Shown here: positions 40,627 through 54,683 of the stretch, in pieces
Layout of the letters: each line of letters opens with the position of its first letter
How positions within the stretch are numbered: position 1 is the stretch's first letter
Assembly: GCF_000002995.4 (NCBI RefSeq)
Contig: NW_025062479.1
Span: 21,882,721 to 21,946,720 of the forward strand
Source of the DNA: Brugia malayi
Lineage: Eukaryota > Nematoda > Chromadorea > Rhabditida > Onchocercidae
Length of the DNA: 64,000 nucleotides
Direction: 5' to 3'
The notes under the pieces: generated by a model
Databases searched by the model: none
What the model was told of the DNA's origin: nothing
What the model saw: the letters and a program-made list of their open reading frames with translations, nothing else
Program-made: the position numbers and the translations under genes

Positions 40627-40940
40627 GAACTGTTATCTTCACTCCGAACTATCACTTCTTCACTCATCCGGAACTATCACTTCTGCACTCATCCGGAACT
40701 ATCACTTCTCCACTCATCCGGAACTATCACTTCTCCACTCATCCGGAACTATCACTTCTCCACTCATCCGGAACTATCACTTCTCCACTCATCCGGAACT
40801 ATCACTTCTCCACCCATCCGGAACCATCACTTCTCCACTCATCCGGAACTATCACCTCTCCATTCATCCGGAACTGTCACTTCTCCACTCATCCGGAACT
40901 ATCACTTCTTTAACCACCCGGAAATCTCCTCACTCACAAT
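40627..40940. repeat. 25-bp minisatellite, about 12 copies
   Basis: The unit gaactatcacttctccactcatccg recurs every 25 bp from 40646 to about 40920, with a degenerate copy at each end. It is GC-richer than its surroundings and is open in several plus-strand frames, which produces the artefactual open frames here. It sits about 500 bp upstream of the OATP start. Confidence 0.95.
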
Positions 40941-43900
40941 AATGCGTAATAGTGAAACTCTGTTTAACATTTTCTTCTATGAAATTTATGAAAACTTTTA
41001 GGCCCGCAGGAAAGCTAGGAACTAAGTAAACATGAAGAAAGGTTTGCTACTTAGGACTAAAGCTTGTTACTTCTAAATAAATCTCTATTCTTCCGGTAAG
41101 TTATAACTATTTAAACTAATATTCTGACTATAAATTAAGAATCGAATCAAAGAAGTATCCGGAATTAAATTTCTGTCCCATTCTCTTCCCCATTGTTTTA
41201 TCATCCTGAAATTGACAAGTTTTAGAAGAGTTTTTTCGAGAGTTATGAGATATGTCTTAATTGGATCCGGAAATTGACGACAATTTGTCTTTCAGAATAT
41301 AATCCTGTTTTCTCCGAAATTGTGCGTCTTAACTTCAGTGAATTGATACTTGATGGGTTTGAGAGTATCGGTTATAACGGATCAATTTTTTTTATTGATT
41401 TTAGTTAATTAACTTTAATTTTTTATTGATTTTAATCAATATCATTTAAAAAAAATTTTAGAAGAACTGAAATTTCAATTCATAAATTTATGCAATGCTA
41501 AACACATTTTTATTTATCAATTAATTTTATATCTCTATAGTAATGTCATCATAGAATGCTAAATCTTAAAATCTTTCATATATTTAATCATTTTATTAAT
41601 TAATATCATTAAAAAAAATCAGATCATCTAATTTAAAAAAGTACAAAAATGTTTCAAATATACGGAAGTTTCTTTCAATTTTATTTTATTTTTTTTTTTA
41701 AATTTAGAGAAATATGGGAATTATGTAATACATATACATATGAACTTATTTGATTGACAACTTTGTAATCACTCGACAAAATGACATTTCAACCAGTTTA
41801 ACTGATAATTTATTACTTGGACAGTTGTTTTAGCTTAAGAAATGAATTATAATGAAGAGAAGAAAATTGAAGCATAAACAACATTTGTATCATCTGTATT
41901 TAATGATTTATGTGTACTTCTTAAAATAATTACAAAGTTCATTTGTTGAAAAATGAAAGTGAATTTTGAAAAGAAAAAAAAAAATAAATTTTAAAAGTGC
42001 AAAAATAAATTTTTGAATAAATTCAAATATCTTCTTCAAATATCATTCATTTTCATTTCATGTTGCTATGCAAATTGATATTTAAACTAAAAATTTTTGC
42101 ATCATTCAAGCTTCTTGTTAGATTTTCAAAGATTTTTGAAAAGAAATAATAACTTTGGGAATATGAATTTATTTATTTACAAATAAAAAATGCAAATGAT
42201 ATTGAAGCTCTCTAGAAAAGCCCCGAAAAATGACTAATGATAAATACTTCCACAAATAGAAAAATTAACAAATGGCGCAAAAGTATTATTTTATATTTGT
42301 GCATTCAACTGAAGTAATACTAACAAATTTCATTTTTGTATGAATAAAGCGACAAAAATAAATGATACAAAAAATTTTTAAATATGAAAATGAATCTATT
42401 TGAGTGAGAAAGAAAAATGCTATCAAATGATTGCACTTTTGTTCTGTTTACAATGGAAAAAAGAAATCACAATCGAAAAAGATTGCTAAATGATAATGAT
42501 ATGAATATTATTATCATCATCATGATAACTATTTTGATGATACTTTGATAATTGTGAAAAAAAAAATGTTACTAATACTTATTAGTAAAATTAGTGTTCA
42601 AAAAAATCGCTGCTAATCTGAAGAGTAAATTATAACTTTAAGTGATATTTAAATGGAAAACTAAAATTAAAATTAAGTGGAAAATTTAAAAAAAAAAAAA
42701 AAAAAAAAATGGGAATAACATATCTTTACGAATAACTCATTGTCTTTCAATGTGATATTATTTTGAAAAATTTTTTCCTATAGAATGGTAACTGCTACGC
42801 CTACAAATGTTTAACTCATTGCTTTATCATCCAAATTTGATTTTATGATGAATCAAACTTCAATGACACATTTGATACCTTTCTTCATAAATTCAAATGA
42901 AAAAATATACGTAATGAAATATCTAATGAAAGTGCAAAGTAAATTTCTAAAGTAAAATGAAATAAATTCTATAAATAGTGCAAAAATTTCCATTAAAACA
43001 TCCATTGCTATAATTTTTAAAATGATATTGGCAAATTTAATTAATCGATTGTCATTAAAATTTCAACTTTTCATAGAAATAAAGTAATTTTAAAGTAATA
43101 GCAAAAATGTATAGTTGAGAACAACTTTGATAAGAAATTTAATAGTTGAGTGGAGATGATAAATCATGCATAGAAATGATAAATGTTAAACCTCTTGATA
43201 AGAATAAAATGTCAACACATCTTCCTATTTCATTGTTAGGAAATTTTTTTAACTAAGATAATTAAATAGAAAGAAATGAAAATTAGGAAAATTACTTATC
43301 AATGCCAGAAATTGATAAGAAAAACACTAGCGACAATTAATTATCTTATACATTTATACTACTTATACTTTATAAAATTTGTTGGAATGAAGTTTTTGAT
43401 AAGTTAAAATGTGATAAAACATTTTAAATTATATGATAAATGATTTTCTTTCAAAATGCTTTATATCATACAATGAGAATTATGTGACCACTGACCATTT
43501 CATCTCTCTTTTTAAACAGGAAGAGAATAATACAATGAAATGAAAGAGAATAGAGTTGATAAATTAATGTGAAAATGTATAAAGTAATAATTTAATTTGC
43601 CAATGAAATATCTTCCCTATGATAAGATAAGATAAGATAATGCAAAAAATAATATTAAGATTATCAATGAGTAACAATGCAAAAGTTATGTTTGAATTAG
43701 TTCTATCAGAATAAAATAATCTGTTGCAATGATATTTTCATAAATGAGTTAAAATGATCAAAACTGTTATTGCTGATGATCAATGATTGACAATCAATGA
43801 TTCACCATGATGAGTAATCCTATTGTCATTGATAAACTTTTCTAGTTTTAATTCCATGTTATTTGTGAAAGTTTGTGAAGCAAAATAATAGAAATTCATT

Positions 43901-46200
43901 TCACATAGATTATTGCTTTTCTATAAATCTTGTTTAACTCATACCATGCGATTTTGTCATACGTTTATTCATGTGACTTTTGCGCATTCTAATCAAATGA
44001 GTTATAATACAATTAATTATAGAATTTATTGAATGAAAAATATTGAACGTAATTTAAATATATTTATTTATGAACAATTATGCAAAAAAAAAAAAAGAAC
44101 CTTTCATTTTGATTCCTAACAAAAATGATGAAAAAAGATTTTAATTTTAAACAATAAAAATCAAAATAGTAAATTCTAAATGTGTTTTTTTTAGACTTTT
44201 TAAATTAACACTTACTTAATTGAGACTCATTCTTGCTATTCCATTTATTTGCTATAGGTAAAAAAAAAAAGCTCACTTTTTTTTATTATCGAGAAATCTG
44301 TTTATTTATTTCTGATCAGATAAACAGAAAGCAATTTGCATTTTTGTCCCTCTCTCTTCCTCTCTCTTTCTCTCATCTCTACTAATTGTAACAGTAATTT
44401 TTATTGTAACAGTAAAGTGGAAAAAAAAAGCAATGAATGACAATAAAAAAATATATTAAATGAGTAATTAAGTTATGAATCTACTAATTTTTCTGAATGT
44501 AATTACTTATCTTTTATTTTTTAATTAATAATTAATTTTTTCATAATTCGATTAATTCTAATTAATGATTATTTCATCTTATATAATTCTATAATTTATA
44601 TTAATATTTTTTTTTCGATGTATTTTATATAGATCAAATTAAATAGGTAATTGCAAAAAATATATAGTTATTAAAGTATTTATATGTTCGATAAGAAAAA
44701 TAATGTTAACTCCGATGACAATAATAGCTTAACGACTTTTTACTTTTTGTGATAATTTCAAAATTTATCATTTAAATAATGATTTTGACAAAAAAAAAAA
44801 AAAAAAAAAACAACGATTTTTATTCGATTTCCTTTTTTTTTATTCCTAAAAGAACTTTCCTAAAGTTTGTTAAAGTCTTTTTTTTAAACAATTTAACTAT
44901 TATTATACAATTATATATGAATTATATTATCTACAGTCAGACTTTAAAGGCATTTGTGTTAGCTTAATTCTAAAAGTAAAATTAAAAAAAAAAATGTAAA
45001 ATCTAAAAAGTAAAATTGTTTGAGAGTACTTTCATATTCTTTTGATCAATTTCGATATATGGAAATTTTAATCAATAAACAAGTAGGCCGCAACTTTATT
45101 TACTTAAACTTTTATTTACCCAAATTCCTTCTCACGTATTCGAAAATAAAAAATTTTCTTCATAAAAAAATTTCATTTTATGAACACTCTTTAAAAAAAA
45201 AAAAAAAAAAAAGAAAAAATTTCATAAATATTGGGAAAAATTTAAAAAAAAAAAAGCAATTTGAAAAAGTTTTATATCTTTAAAAATTCTAAAATACTAA
45301 TTAAAATAATAATTTAAACAATTTTATTTTAATGTGACACATATAAATGCGCATTTGTCTTTTGCTTTAGCAAATTAATTTGTTTCCATTTTTATATTTT
45401 TCATTTCTCATTTCATGGAAGTATAAAAGTTGATGGGATGAGTTGAATGAAATTAAACTCTCACATTTTATTCATTAACAGCATTTATGTTATACAATTT
45501 GAATATTTAAATAAGTTAGGTAGAATGGAAAGAAATAGAATGAATGTATGATAAAATTAACCTATTTATTAATATAAATATCATTTGAGAAGATAAATAA
45601 TTACTGATTAGTTCAATTCATTGCTTTACTAAAAAAAATGCAATCTGTTTGCTTTTCGTTTTTTTATTTATAAATTGTTATTCAAAGGAATATTTAAAAT
45701 TTTAAAAATTTTAATCATTTCAAATAGCTACAATGGCTTCCATTAATTTTTCACTGATAAACATTTTTTGAGATATTTGTCCTCTATAAATGACATTTCG
45801 TCAAGAAAACAAACAAAAATAACAAACTCTTTCATTATTCTTTTAAATGTCAGCAATTTAAATTTTAAGTTAAAATTTTCTTTTCATCAAAATTTCTCCT
45901 TTTGATGAATCTTTCTTCTCTTTTTTCTCTTAATTAAAATTTACGTCTAGCCAAAACTGCAAAAAAAAAAAACAATTTTTCCTTATTTTATTAGCAAAAT
46001 TCGACTTTTCTAAAGTCTTTTTTTTCTTTAAATTTTTTTTTTTTTTACAAGTTGCAACCGATATTCTATTTTATTTGATAATACTTTTGATAAGTTTAAC
46101 ATATACTTCTCACTTTCTTGTCACTTCTATCTGTCATTTAAATGAAAATAACTAATGAACATACCTTGTCTTTCAAACCATTTCATACTTAATTAATGAA

Positions 46201-46382
46201 GAGAGAGAGAGAGAGGGAGAGGGAGAGAGAGACAATGAATTACTTAATTAATGAAGAATAACTCTCTAAAATGATGTATGAAAAATATGATTCAATTCAT
46301 ATGCTTCACTTTTTATGATAGAGACAAAATGATGATAAAAATGAAAAACTCTCTCTCTCCCTCTCTCTCTATCTCTCTGAGA
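46201..46382. repeat. GA-tract / CT-tract inverted pair
   Basis: A (GA)n-rich tract at about 46201-46232 faces a (CT)n-rich tract at about 46350-46382. They are separated by about 120 bp and complementary, so a long hairpin is possible. The purine tract is flanked by a direct duplication of acttaattaatgaa. Confidence 0.75.
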
Positions 46383-46861
46383 GATCAACAAAAGAAAAAA
46401 TTTCTTCTCAGTGTGTATTCTAGTAATGTTAATCATCAAAAATAGAAGAGATCAACTGAATTTATCATTTTCTTATACAAACTTATGCTAATGGCTATTT
46501 TTATTAGATTTATTTCCTCTATATTTTATGCATTGAATTGAATTTAAAATACATCAAATTACTACTACAGCAATAACAGCGATAGATGTAGAAAAGAAGG
46601 ATGATAACATATCCATGTTACTTCAGTAAAGTTTAATATCATGAAGTTGACAGATAATGGTGACATTTTTGTTTAAACTGGATAAGTAAGCTATGTGAGT
46701 TTATATAATTTATCTTTTGCTAAAATATTATAGAAGATAATCTTTTCAGATTCATTCATCTCTTTCCTTTTTTTTTTTTTCATTTCTTATTAATTTAAAA
46801 CGAATCAATCATTTTCAATAGAATCTTTTTTTTTTTTTTGATGTGTAATATAATTTGATTT

Positions 46862-46897
46862 AAATTGATTGATTGATTGATTGATTGATCGATTGAA
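46862..46897. repeat. (TTGA)n tetranucleotide repeat
   Basis: About eight units of attg/ttga, ending in a gatcgattga variant. Confidence 0.9.
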
Positions 46898-48884
46898 TAT
46901 ACTATTATGAGTGATAAAAAGAATTTGTCATTTTTATCTTTAACAAATGTTATGAAATTTGATAAACAAAGAAACGTTCTAGAACAAAAGAAATCAATCA
47001 AAATGAAAAGATCCTTCTTTCATTCATTTTTTCTTTTTCTTTGTTATACTTACTGCTAATTGAAAGTTAACTTAGTTCGATTTTCACTAATGCAATTTTA
47101 ATAGTTTCTCAAGATTTAGTAATTTTATTAAAAAAAAAAATCAAAGCTTAGTAATTTAATTTTACTGAATTTATAATTAATGAAATTTAATGTTATATGT
47201 GAAATTTTTTTTTTTCTATTAAAAATAATTCAAATATAAAAATTCATACAGTGTTATTATGAACTTAAATTTCATTCCTGCATTTCATTCCTGCTTGACC
47301 TTTTCAATTTATTTTCATATAAAAAATAATTCTCGAATGTGTCGTTTTGACATTGCTTTAAGATACATCATAGAAATATTCAATCATATAATAAACAACT
47401 TTTTTAATCTCTTCTAATCTATCTTTTCAATTTTTTTTTTTTTTTTTTTTGAATAATTCAAAAGTTTGAAATAACTTTATATATTACTTAAATTATATTT
47501 AATAGGGAGAAAAAATATATATTGGATTATCTTATTATGCAACTAATTAATATAATTTTGCTAATAATCATATTTTGACATGAAAAAAAAAAAAAAAAAA
47601 GAACGAAAATTAAGCAAAGTGGAAATGTTTCCTTGTGATAGAGAAAAAGTTTAAAATAAAATTTTTTTTTTTAAAATATTTCGCATTTAAGGTAGAATAT
47701 ATTGCTAATTTCATTCATTTCTATTTCTTTAGGAAAAGGAAACGAGAATAATGAATCTTTTTGCTTTAGTTTAACTTTTCCTAAATTTATTTAACTTTTC
47801 TTGCATAATCAAACCAACGTTTTATTTTCTTTTGTATTAAAATTTTAATTTGGAAAAGAAATTACGCAGTGAAATGTAAAATTAGAGAGAAAAATGATAA
47901 ATTTCTTTGCAGAATAGTTTTTCTATTATAATAAATGTTAAATAAACAAAATGGTTCAGTATGATTTAACACCTAATATCAAAATGGTACTAATTTTCAG
48001 GTTTGGAGTTAAATACAATTAGTAAGTATTTTTTTTTTTGTTTAAATAAATACTTCTATATGCGATCTTTGATTAACTTTTTGAAATGAAACAAGAAAAT
48101 GACGAGAAATGAACTCAAATTGTAGTTCTATAAGAGAGTATATGAATAAATTTCAATCCTTCAATCACATCCTTGATGAGAAATTTTAAAAGAGATTGAA
48201 GCATTTGCGCCTTTCATTCATTTTCAAAATTAATATTGCTTTCTCTCTGGTGCACTTCGTTTTTTCTTGTTTACTTTTCGATAGTTTTTTTTTTTTCCTT
48301 TTTTTTAACTCACAAATAGTTATATAAAACTGTAATATTAGATGGAGCAAATTGAAATAAAGTATTACTTAATAGTAACATACTTTATTCTTAATTTAAA
48401 AAATTCTTCCACTTTCTTTTTTTTTTTTTTGTTGAGTTCTTCGACTTGAATTAATATCATTTTGTAATTAAATGAGAAAAATTCCCTTGCCATTCGACTG
48501 TAATTTAAAAAAATTTGAGCTTTACATCGATTACGGAGGTAAATATAATGAAAAAGAAACCGGAAGTTAGAAAATGCTACAAGATAACATTTTGTTATTT
48601 TTGAAATGGTAATAGCAACTATTTTTGTCATCTTCCGTTTCCTTTTAAATTCACAATTTTTTCTATTTTTTTTTTTTTTTTTTTTTTCATTCATCTCTTA
48701 CCTCAAATATTAGACCTTTAATTGTTTCCTCTTTAAAATTCTCAAATAAGAATATTTCTTATGTTAAATTTAATCTTTAGTATTTTTTTTTTCTTTCATG
48801 TAATTTTTTGCACCCCATTAAATAACGAAATGTCTAATTTTATGCTATCTAAGTTCAATTCATGCTATTTAAATTCGTCTCCTA

Positions 48885-49056
48885 GTTCAGTTCCTATTTT
48901 AGTTTAGCTTGTATTCTAGTTCAGTTCTTCTCCTAGTTTAGTTTGTATTCTAGTTCAGTTCTTCTCCTAGTTTAGTTTGTATTCTAGTTCAGTTCTTCTC
49001 CTAGTTTAGTTTGTATTCTAGTTCAGTTCGTGTTCTAGTTCAATTCGTATTCCATC
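48885..49056. repeat. 34-bp tandem repeat
   Basis: The unit gtattctagttcagttcttc plus tcctagtttagttt repeats with starts at 48911, 48945, 48979 and 49013, with diverged half-copies at either end. Confidence 0.9.
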
Positions 49057-50712
49057 CTATCTTTTTAGCATTGAACAAAAAGAAAGAAAGTGATCCGTCT
49101 AATATTACTTACAGCTTTCATACACAATTTTTCCATTAACTTTGAAAAATTTCCCTTTGTTTGAACATATATAATGGAAGGAGTAATTGAACAAATCATA
49201 GGATCTAATCAGTTACTTCTAGGAATATCATCACGAGATTCATAGACAATTTTTTAATCAAAAGTTTCTTTACAAGTTATCTAAAAAATTCACGCGACAA
49301 ATTTTTCAGCTTTTCAATTTTGGTTTTAACTTTTTTTATGTTCGATTTATCGAAATGACAATGAATTAATGAAATTATTATTGTGGAAAAATTAGTGAAA
49401 TCATTTTTAATGTCTCTTCTATTAGAATTTTTTCTTTTTTTTTGCTGGAATATTCGTTGGTTTGTTGTAGTATCAATGCAAATAATTCTATGGTTTTTTT
49501 TTTTTTTTTTGTTTCTTTAAATTTAGTAGATATCAAGTTAAACTAGCGATCAAAGTTCGATAGAGTGATTAGACAATGGCAAATCCTTTCGAGAATTTTG
49601 ATCATTACTTTGTCCATTGACAAATTAATCAACTCCGATAGATAGTGCTGATAATCCATGTTTAGCTCTAATCCTTACCATTTTTCTAATTAATATTTTG
49701 AAGATATTCTAAAAATGACATCAACAAATAAAACTTTGAATATATAACATAAAAAAAGTTCATTTAAATTTATTTTTTATCAGATCATATATTTCATTAT
49801 TTTGATGTGTGTATACTTTTGCTTCTTGCTATTCTTTCAGCCAAGCATAAACACATTTTGTCAAATTTAATTTTCGATATGTAAGTTTGAATCATTCTAT
49901 TGATGGAATTCAATTTCATCAGTAACTTATTTCCTTTTTAGCTAAAATATCCAAATTTACTCATCAAAAATACAATTTTTTTTTTAACAAAAAGAATTCG
50001 TTCTTTTCATTAAATATCATAACAAAGGCAGATTTTTAGATAAAAATTAATTAATTGCCTCATATGTATACTAAGAAGGTATGATATGACATAAACAATG
50101 ATATAATTGTGACAATTTTTAATACATCATCAGTTCTCTTTAGTTTAAATTTAATTTAATTTAGTTTAGTCCAAAATCACTTTTAATTAATTCTGTTTTT
50201 TTTTTTTTTTTTCAACTGCTATTATTTATTTTTTGTGATCAAAGATCATTATCAAGATATCATTCTATTTCTTTGAAGTTCTTTTACGAAGAAAAAAAAA
50301 TTTAGTTACTCTAATAAAAATAAAATGATTGAAACTATTAAAATTAAGAATTTATTTCAGAATATATGCCGTTGAAGCGGAAACAATCATCGAAACGAAG
50401 AAACTTGCAAATGCTAAATCTTCTTAAGCAATTTTCCCATTATAACTATCATTCAGTTTCATTATCATTTCAAATTTAAGCAATAGCATTTCAATACAAT
50501 GCTATTTATATTTTACTACAGCTATGAATGTTGCTACTTATATTACTGAACTGAGTAATTTATCAATTTTTTTTTTGAAATACATTTGATCTGATCTTAA
50601 ATCTTTTTCTTTTTTTTAAAGAACTAAAGAATTAGTTCTTTTAAAATTCTCATTCAAATTATTCCAAAAGGAAAAAAAAAAAACTATAATTCACTGAAAG
50701 CTTTTCCTTTTT

Positions 50713-50723
50713 TTGGCATTCAG
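50713..50723 (+). promoter_or_regulatory. Likely spliced-leader acceptor, GPCR
   Basis: tttggcattcag ends 23 bases before the ATG at 50747. The frame is also open from the acceptor, so a cis-spliced upstream exon cannot be ruled out. Confidence 0.4.
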
Positions 50724-50746
50724 TGTTCTGTATTGATATTACTGAA

Positions 50747-53700
50747 ATGAATATTACTGGTTTTTTACCTGATGCTAATATTCAAACTATTCGATTATTT
50801 CTAACTTTAATTCATTTAATTCTAGTATCAATTGGTAGTATTAATTTACTGGTTATTCTTATTATCATAGTTAAACCATATATGCGTTCAATTACTAATG
50901 TCTATATTATTAGCTTATGTTTAGCTGATTTTATTTATTTAACTAATTTAACTCTAGTTGCTATCGTACAGCTTAATAATAAATCATGGATTTTTGGACA
51001 ATTAATGTGTACTCTTTATCATGGTACTGAAACAACAGGTAAAGTTATTTTTATTTTTTATTATTATTTTCATTTTTTAATTTATTCTTTTTTTTTTTAA
51101 AAAAAAAATGAATTGCAAGAGGAAAAAAAATTAATTATTTTGCATTTCTAAAAGTTTAATAATTCTTCTATGAATGTTATGAAAGAAATTTTGTGCTTAT
51201 CATTATCATTGCATAATTCTGTGATAAAATTAAATGAATAATAAATTTCTTTTTCCAACTATATATATATATATTTGTGTGTGTGTGTGTTATTTGTTCA
51301 ACTAAACAATGTTTTCAATTTTAATTTTTATAAATAAATGAAATAAAGAGAAATACAGATGGTTCTAAAGATGTTTATGTATTTAAATGGAAAATATTTT
51401 CATATTATATAAATTATTGAATTAGTATGTAAAGCAAAGAGAATTTTTTGATTTCTTTCGTGATCATAATTCAGTGTTTTTATGATGTAAATTAAATTGC
51501 CGTGTTTGAAGATGAAGGATTAATCCAATTTTTTTTTTTTCATTCGATTTTTGATTGTTTACTTAAAATTAAATCAACAAAATATTAATCTTGAAAAAAA
51601 TTTTTTTTTTCATCCCCTTTCTCTGCTTTTTTTTTTTTTTTTTGAATTTTTTAAGTGACTTTTAAAATCCTTCTAAAAAGAAAAAAAATTTTTTTATCAT
51701 TGGTTGATTGTTGAATTTTACAAGCTAAATCTAATATTTTTCCGAATCTATTCAAATATTAATTTAATTTTCTAATTCTAAATTCTAATTAGTACAATCA
51801 GTCTTTTAGCGATTCGGTCAAAAAATTTTTTTACCTACAAATTAGTTTACTTTATTTTTTATCTAAGAATGCTAAAATTCATTGTATTTCTTTTCATACT
51901 ATTTCTATCTATTAAATACAATCTTTTTATTTCAACATTTTCTAAGAAGTGAAAGAGAGAATTTATTTGAAAAATTTCAAAAATTAGATTAAAATTTTAC
52001 TTTACTAAATTTTTAGTATTTCATTTTCAATTAAAACAAAAAAAATTCAATTTTTTAAATGAACAAATTATTAAGAATTTCATAAACAAGAATTGAAAGC
52101 ATTTGCTATTTGACTACCGCTTTTTTTTCCTTCTTTCATTTTTTCGTTTGATTTCGTTTGACATTTTTTTTTTTATTTAATCATATTTTAGTAGCACTTA
52201 TTTCAAATATTTTTATTAGTATGAAACTTTTACTTATTTAATTACTTTTATAATATAACATTTTCGGATTTTTTTTTTTTCATTTTAATAGGATTCTATT
52301 CCCTTTTTTTAAATATAAAATACAATTTTAGGTAAATATGCAAGTGTCATATTTGTGGTATTATTAGCCGCCGATCGTTACTGCGCAATGTGTTGTCCGA
52401 TGCTATGTGCGCGCTATCGTAATTACTGCATCGCGGTGTCAACAAGTGTTATCGCTTGGATTGTCGCCTTTTCTGCTGCTCTTCCACTTTATTTATATTC
52501 TGAAGTAATCGAACTACAAACATATCGTACGGAAGAATTAAATAGATCTGTATGTATTGCTAAATGGCCAAGTTTAACAAGTGCTCGATGGTTTGTTTAT
52601 TTGTTTGTTTGTTTTGTTTATTTAATACATGAAATTAAATCATTTAACTGAAAGTTAGAGAATTTAAAATTAATTCAAAATTTGATAACAATTTTTAATG
52701 TCAAATTTTTAATGAGCAATCTAACAAATTAAATTAAGCAAGAAAATAGGATTTTTTTTTCAGGTATATTACATTTTCATCAATTTTAATCTATGCTGCA
52801 CCTTTAGCACTAATGACTTATTTTAATTATAATGTTTTGAAAAAGCTCCGAAAAGCTCTTCGTAACAGTAAACGAATGAAGCTTACGTCAAAATCACGTG
52901 CTCCTTATCATCGTGTAACACGTCTGGTGCTATGCGTTGTTATATTTCATGCTGTATGCTGGTGAGTTCATCAGTGATTTAATCAAAATCAAATTTAAAA
53001 ATATAAGAATTTCTTAACACTCTTAAATCTCAAATCTTTTGATGCTCAAAAGAATTTATATGCAAGAAGCATGCATTTCTGAGTTTATCTATTTGCAAAA
53101 TTTATCATTGAAGTTTTCTTGTTTGTTTAGATTTATAGTAAGACATGAAAAAAAAAATTAATTACTTACTTATTCTATTCTTATTTGTTTCTTAAGAATA
53201 AGTAATTAATTCTGAGGTATTCAAGAAGATCGAATGAAAAAGTGCAATCTTAATTATCCAAGCATCATTAAAATATATACTAGCAATTCAGTATGGGTTC
53301 TTTCTTTTTTTTTTTTTTATTTTGCTTAGTTCTTGTTAATTTTCAATATATTTTTACGGAAGGATTAAATTTGTTCTATTAATTTGAATAGCTAAGCTAA
53401 TTAATTTCATAGAATATTTCAGTTTGAATATTTTTAGTTTATTTTTCTTTCTCATTAATTTTGCAATCTAAATTTGCTTTTTCTTTTTCTTTTTTTTTTT
53501 TTTTTTACAACTAAATCTCTAATTTTTACTTATCTTTGCTCATTTATCTCTGTTAATAATTTTATTTAAAATAACTTACTGAATTAAAGACATTTAATTT
53601 CATTTATAGCACTAGCAATTATTAATTACTAACTATCAAATCATAATATTTATGTTTCTGCATGTAAACTAATTGAATTAAATGTCCTTTTCATGATATT

Positions 53701-54683
53701 GAATAAATTTTTAGGTCTCCATTTTGGTTATTTAATTTGCTCAGTTCCGTATTTCAATTCCGGATACATACACGTTTCAATCGTCTTATTGTTAATGTCA
53801 TCCATCTCTTTCCGTATATCAATTGTGCTCTAAATCCATTATTATATGCAGCCAATGCCGAAAATTTTCGTCGAGCATTCCGATCTCTATTTTCCCTTAA
53901 TTTCACTAACAGAAAATCGTTATCAACAACAAGTCGTAAAGTTTCTCAAACAATTGTTGTCGAAAGTTTTTTTACGCAAATGTACGATTTCAATGAATTT
54001 ACATTTCATCAAATATCATGAAACGTGATAGCTTTTAGTGCTACACGTCACAATTTCAATAATCTTACGTTTGTTATATTCAAACGCTTAATACGTTTCA
54101 CGAAAAAAAAAATTAAAATATTTCCTATAAATTTATATATTTGCAATGAGCAACTATACCTTTATTTATTCCATAAAATTTCAAGTTAAAAAAAAAAAAA
54201 AAGAGATGTAATAATTAAATTTTCGAATGCATTATATTCAAGAATTAGAATAATATTAAAATGAGAAAATAAAATATAATTTCAAAAAATGAATAAAATC
54301 TAACTTTCTAGATTTTAGATTAGATCCATATATGGTATCATTACCATTTCTACAACATTTTACTGCAAGAAAACGACGATTTGCTTGGTGTAACGAACGT
54401 AACCATAGTATCATAACTCGGCCAGCGATAGCATCCACTGATAAGAATGATAAAATTGTCATTGAACTGAATAAATCTTGTCATACACCAAAATTGGTAA
54501 ATTGATTAAAAAGAATTGATAAAAAATAAAATGATAATTTACACATTCTATTAATTTTAATTTAATTTATGAAATTAATGCTATTACAAAAGTTACAATC
54601 ACATGTTACAGCAAAATCATGGTACAGTCTACCGTAATCCATTACAAGAATCATGCTATGATCATATTTTAAATCAAAATTGA
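50747..54683 (+). CDS. Rhodopsin-class (class A) peptide GPCR, somatostatin/opioid/allatostatin-C-like
   Basis: Exons 50747-51038, 52332-52590, 52764-52961 and 53715-about 53981 encode the seven-helix core; 54319-54496 and 54612-54683 probably encode the C-terminal tail (about 421 residues in total). Class A hallmarks are all present: LCLADF (helix 2); W-x-FGQLMC with the helix-3 Cys; LLAADRYCAM (DRY); CWSPFW (helix 6); and NCALNPLLY (NPxxY). The Cys pairing with helix 3 may be in RSVCIAKWP. The helix 3-6 pattern resembles somatostatin/opioid/allatostatin-C receptors, so a neuropeptide ligand and Gi coupling are inferred. The fourth exon can also read on to a TGA ending at 54021, giving a different tail. 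The donor used to reach the tail exons is uncertain (at|gtacga at 53982 fits phase). Confidence 0.85.

Larger units (their letters stand above)
40941..50712. other. Gene-poor region, 9.7 kb
   Basis: Very AT-rich sequence with frequent poly(A)/poly(T) runs and short repeats. Open frames here are low-complexity, Lys/Phe/Ile-rich and lack conserved motifs. It separates the OATP and GPCR genes, which are transcribed away from each other, and could contain distal 5' exons or regulatory DNA that I cannot recognise. Confidence 0.5.

Noticed and set aside
40591..41001. Two overlapping repetitive plus-strand open frames
   Set aside because: They arise from a 25-bp minisatellite whose period is not a multiple of three, so the same text is open in several frames; no coding signal beyond the repeat.
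54256..54462. 68-codon minus-strand open frame
   Set aside because: It overlaps the antisense of a plus-strand exon that fits the GPCR tail with proper splice borders and phase.
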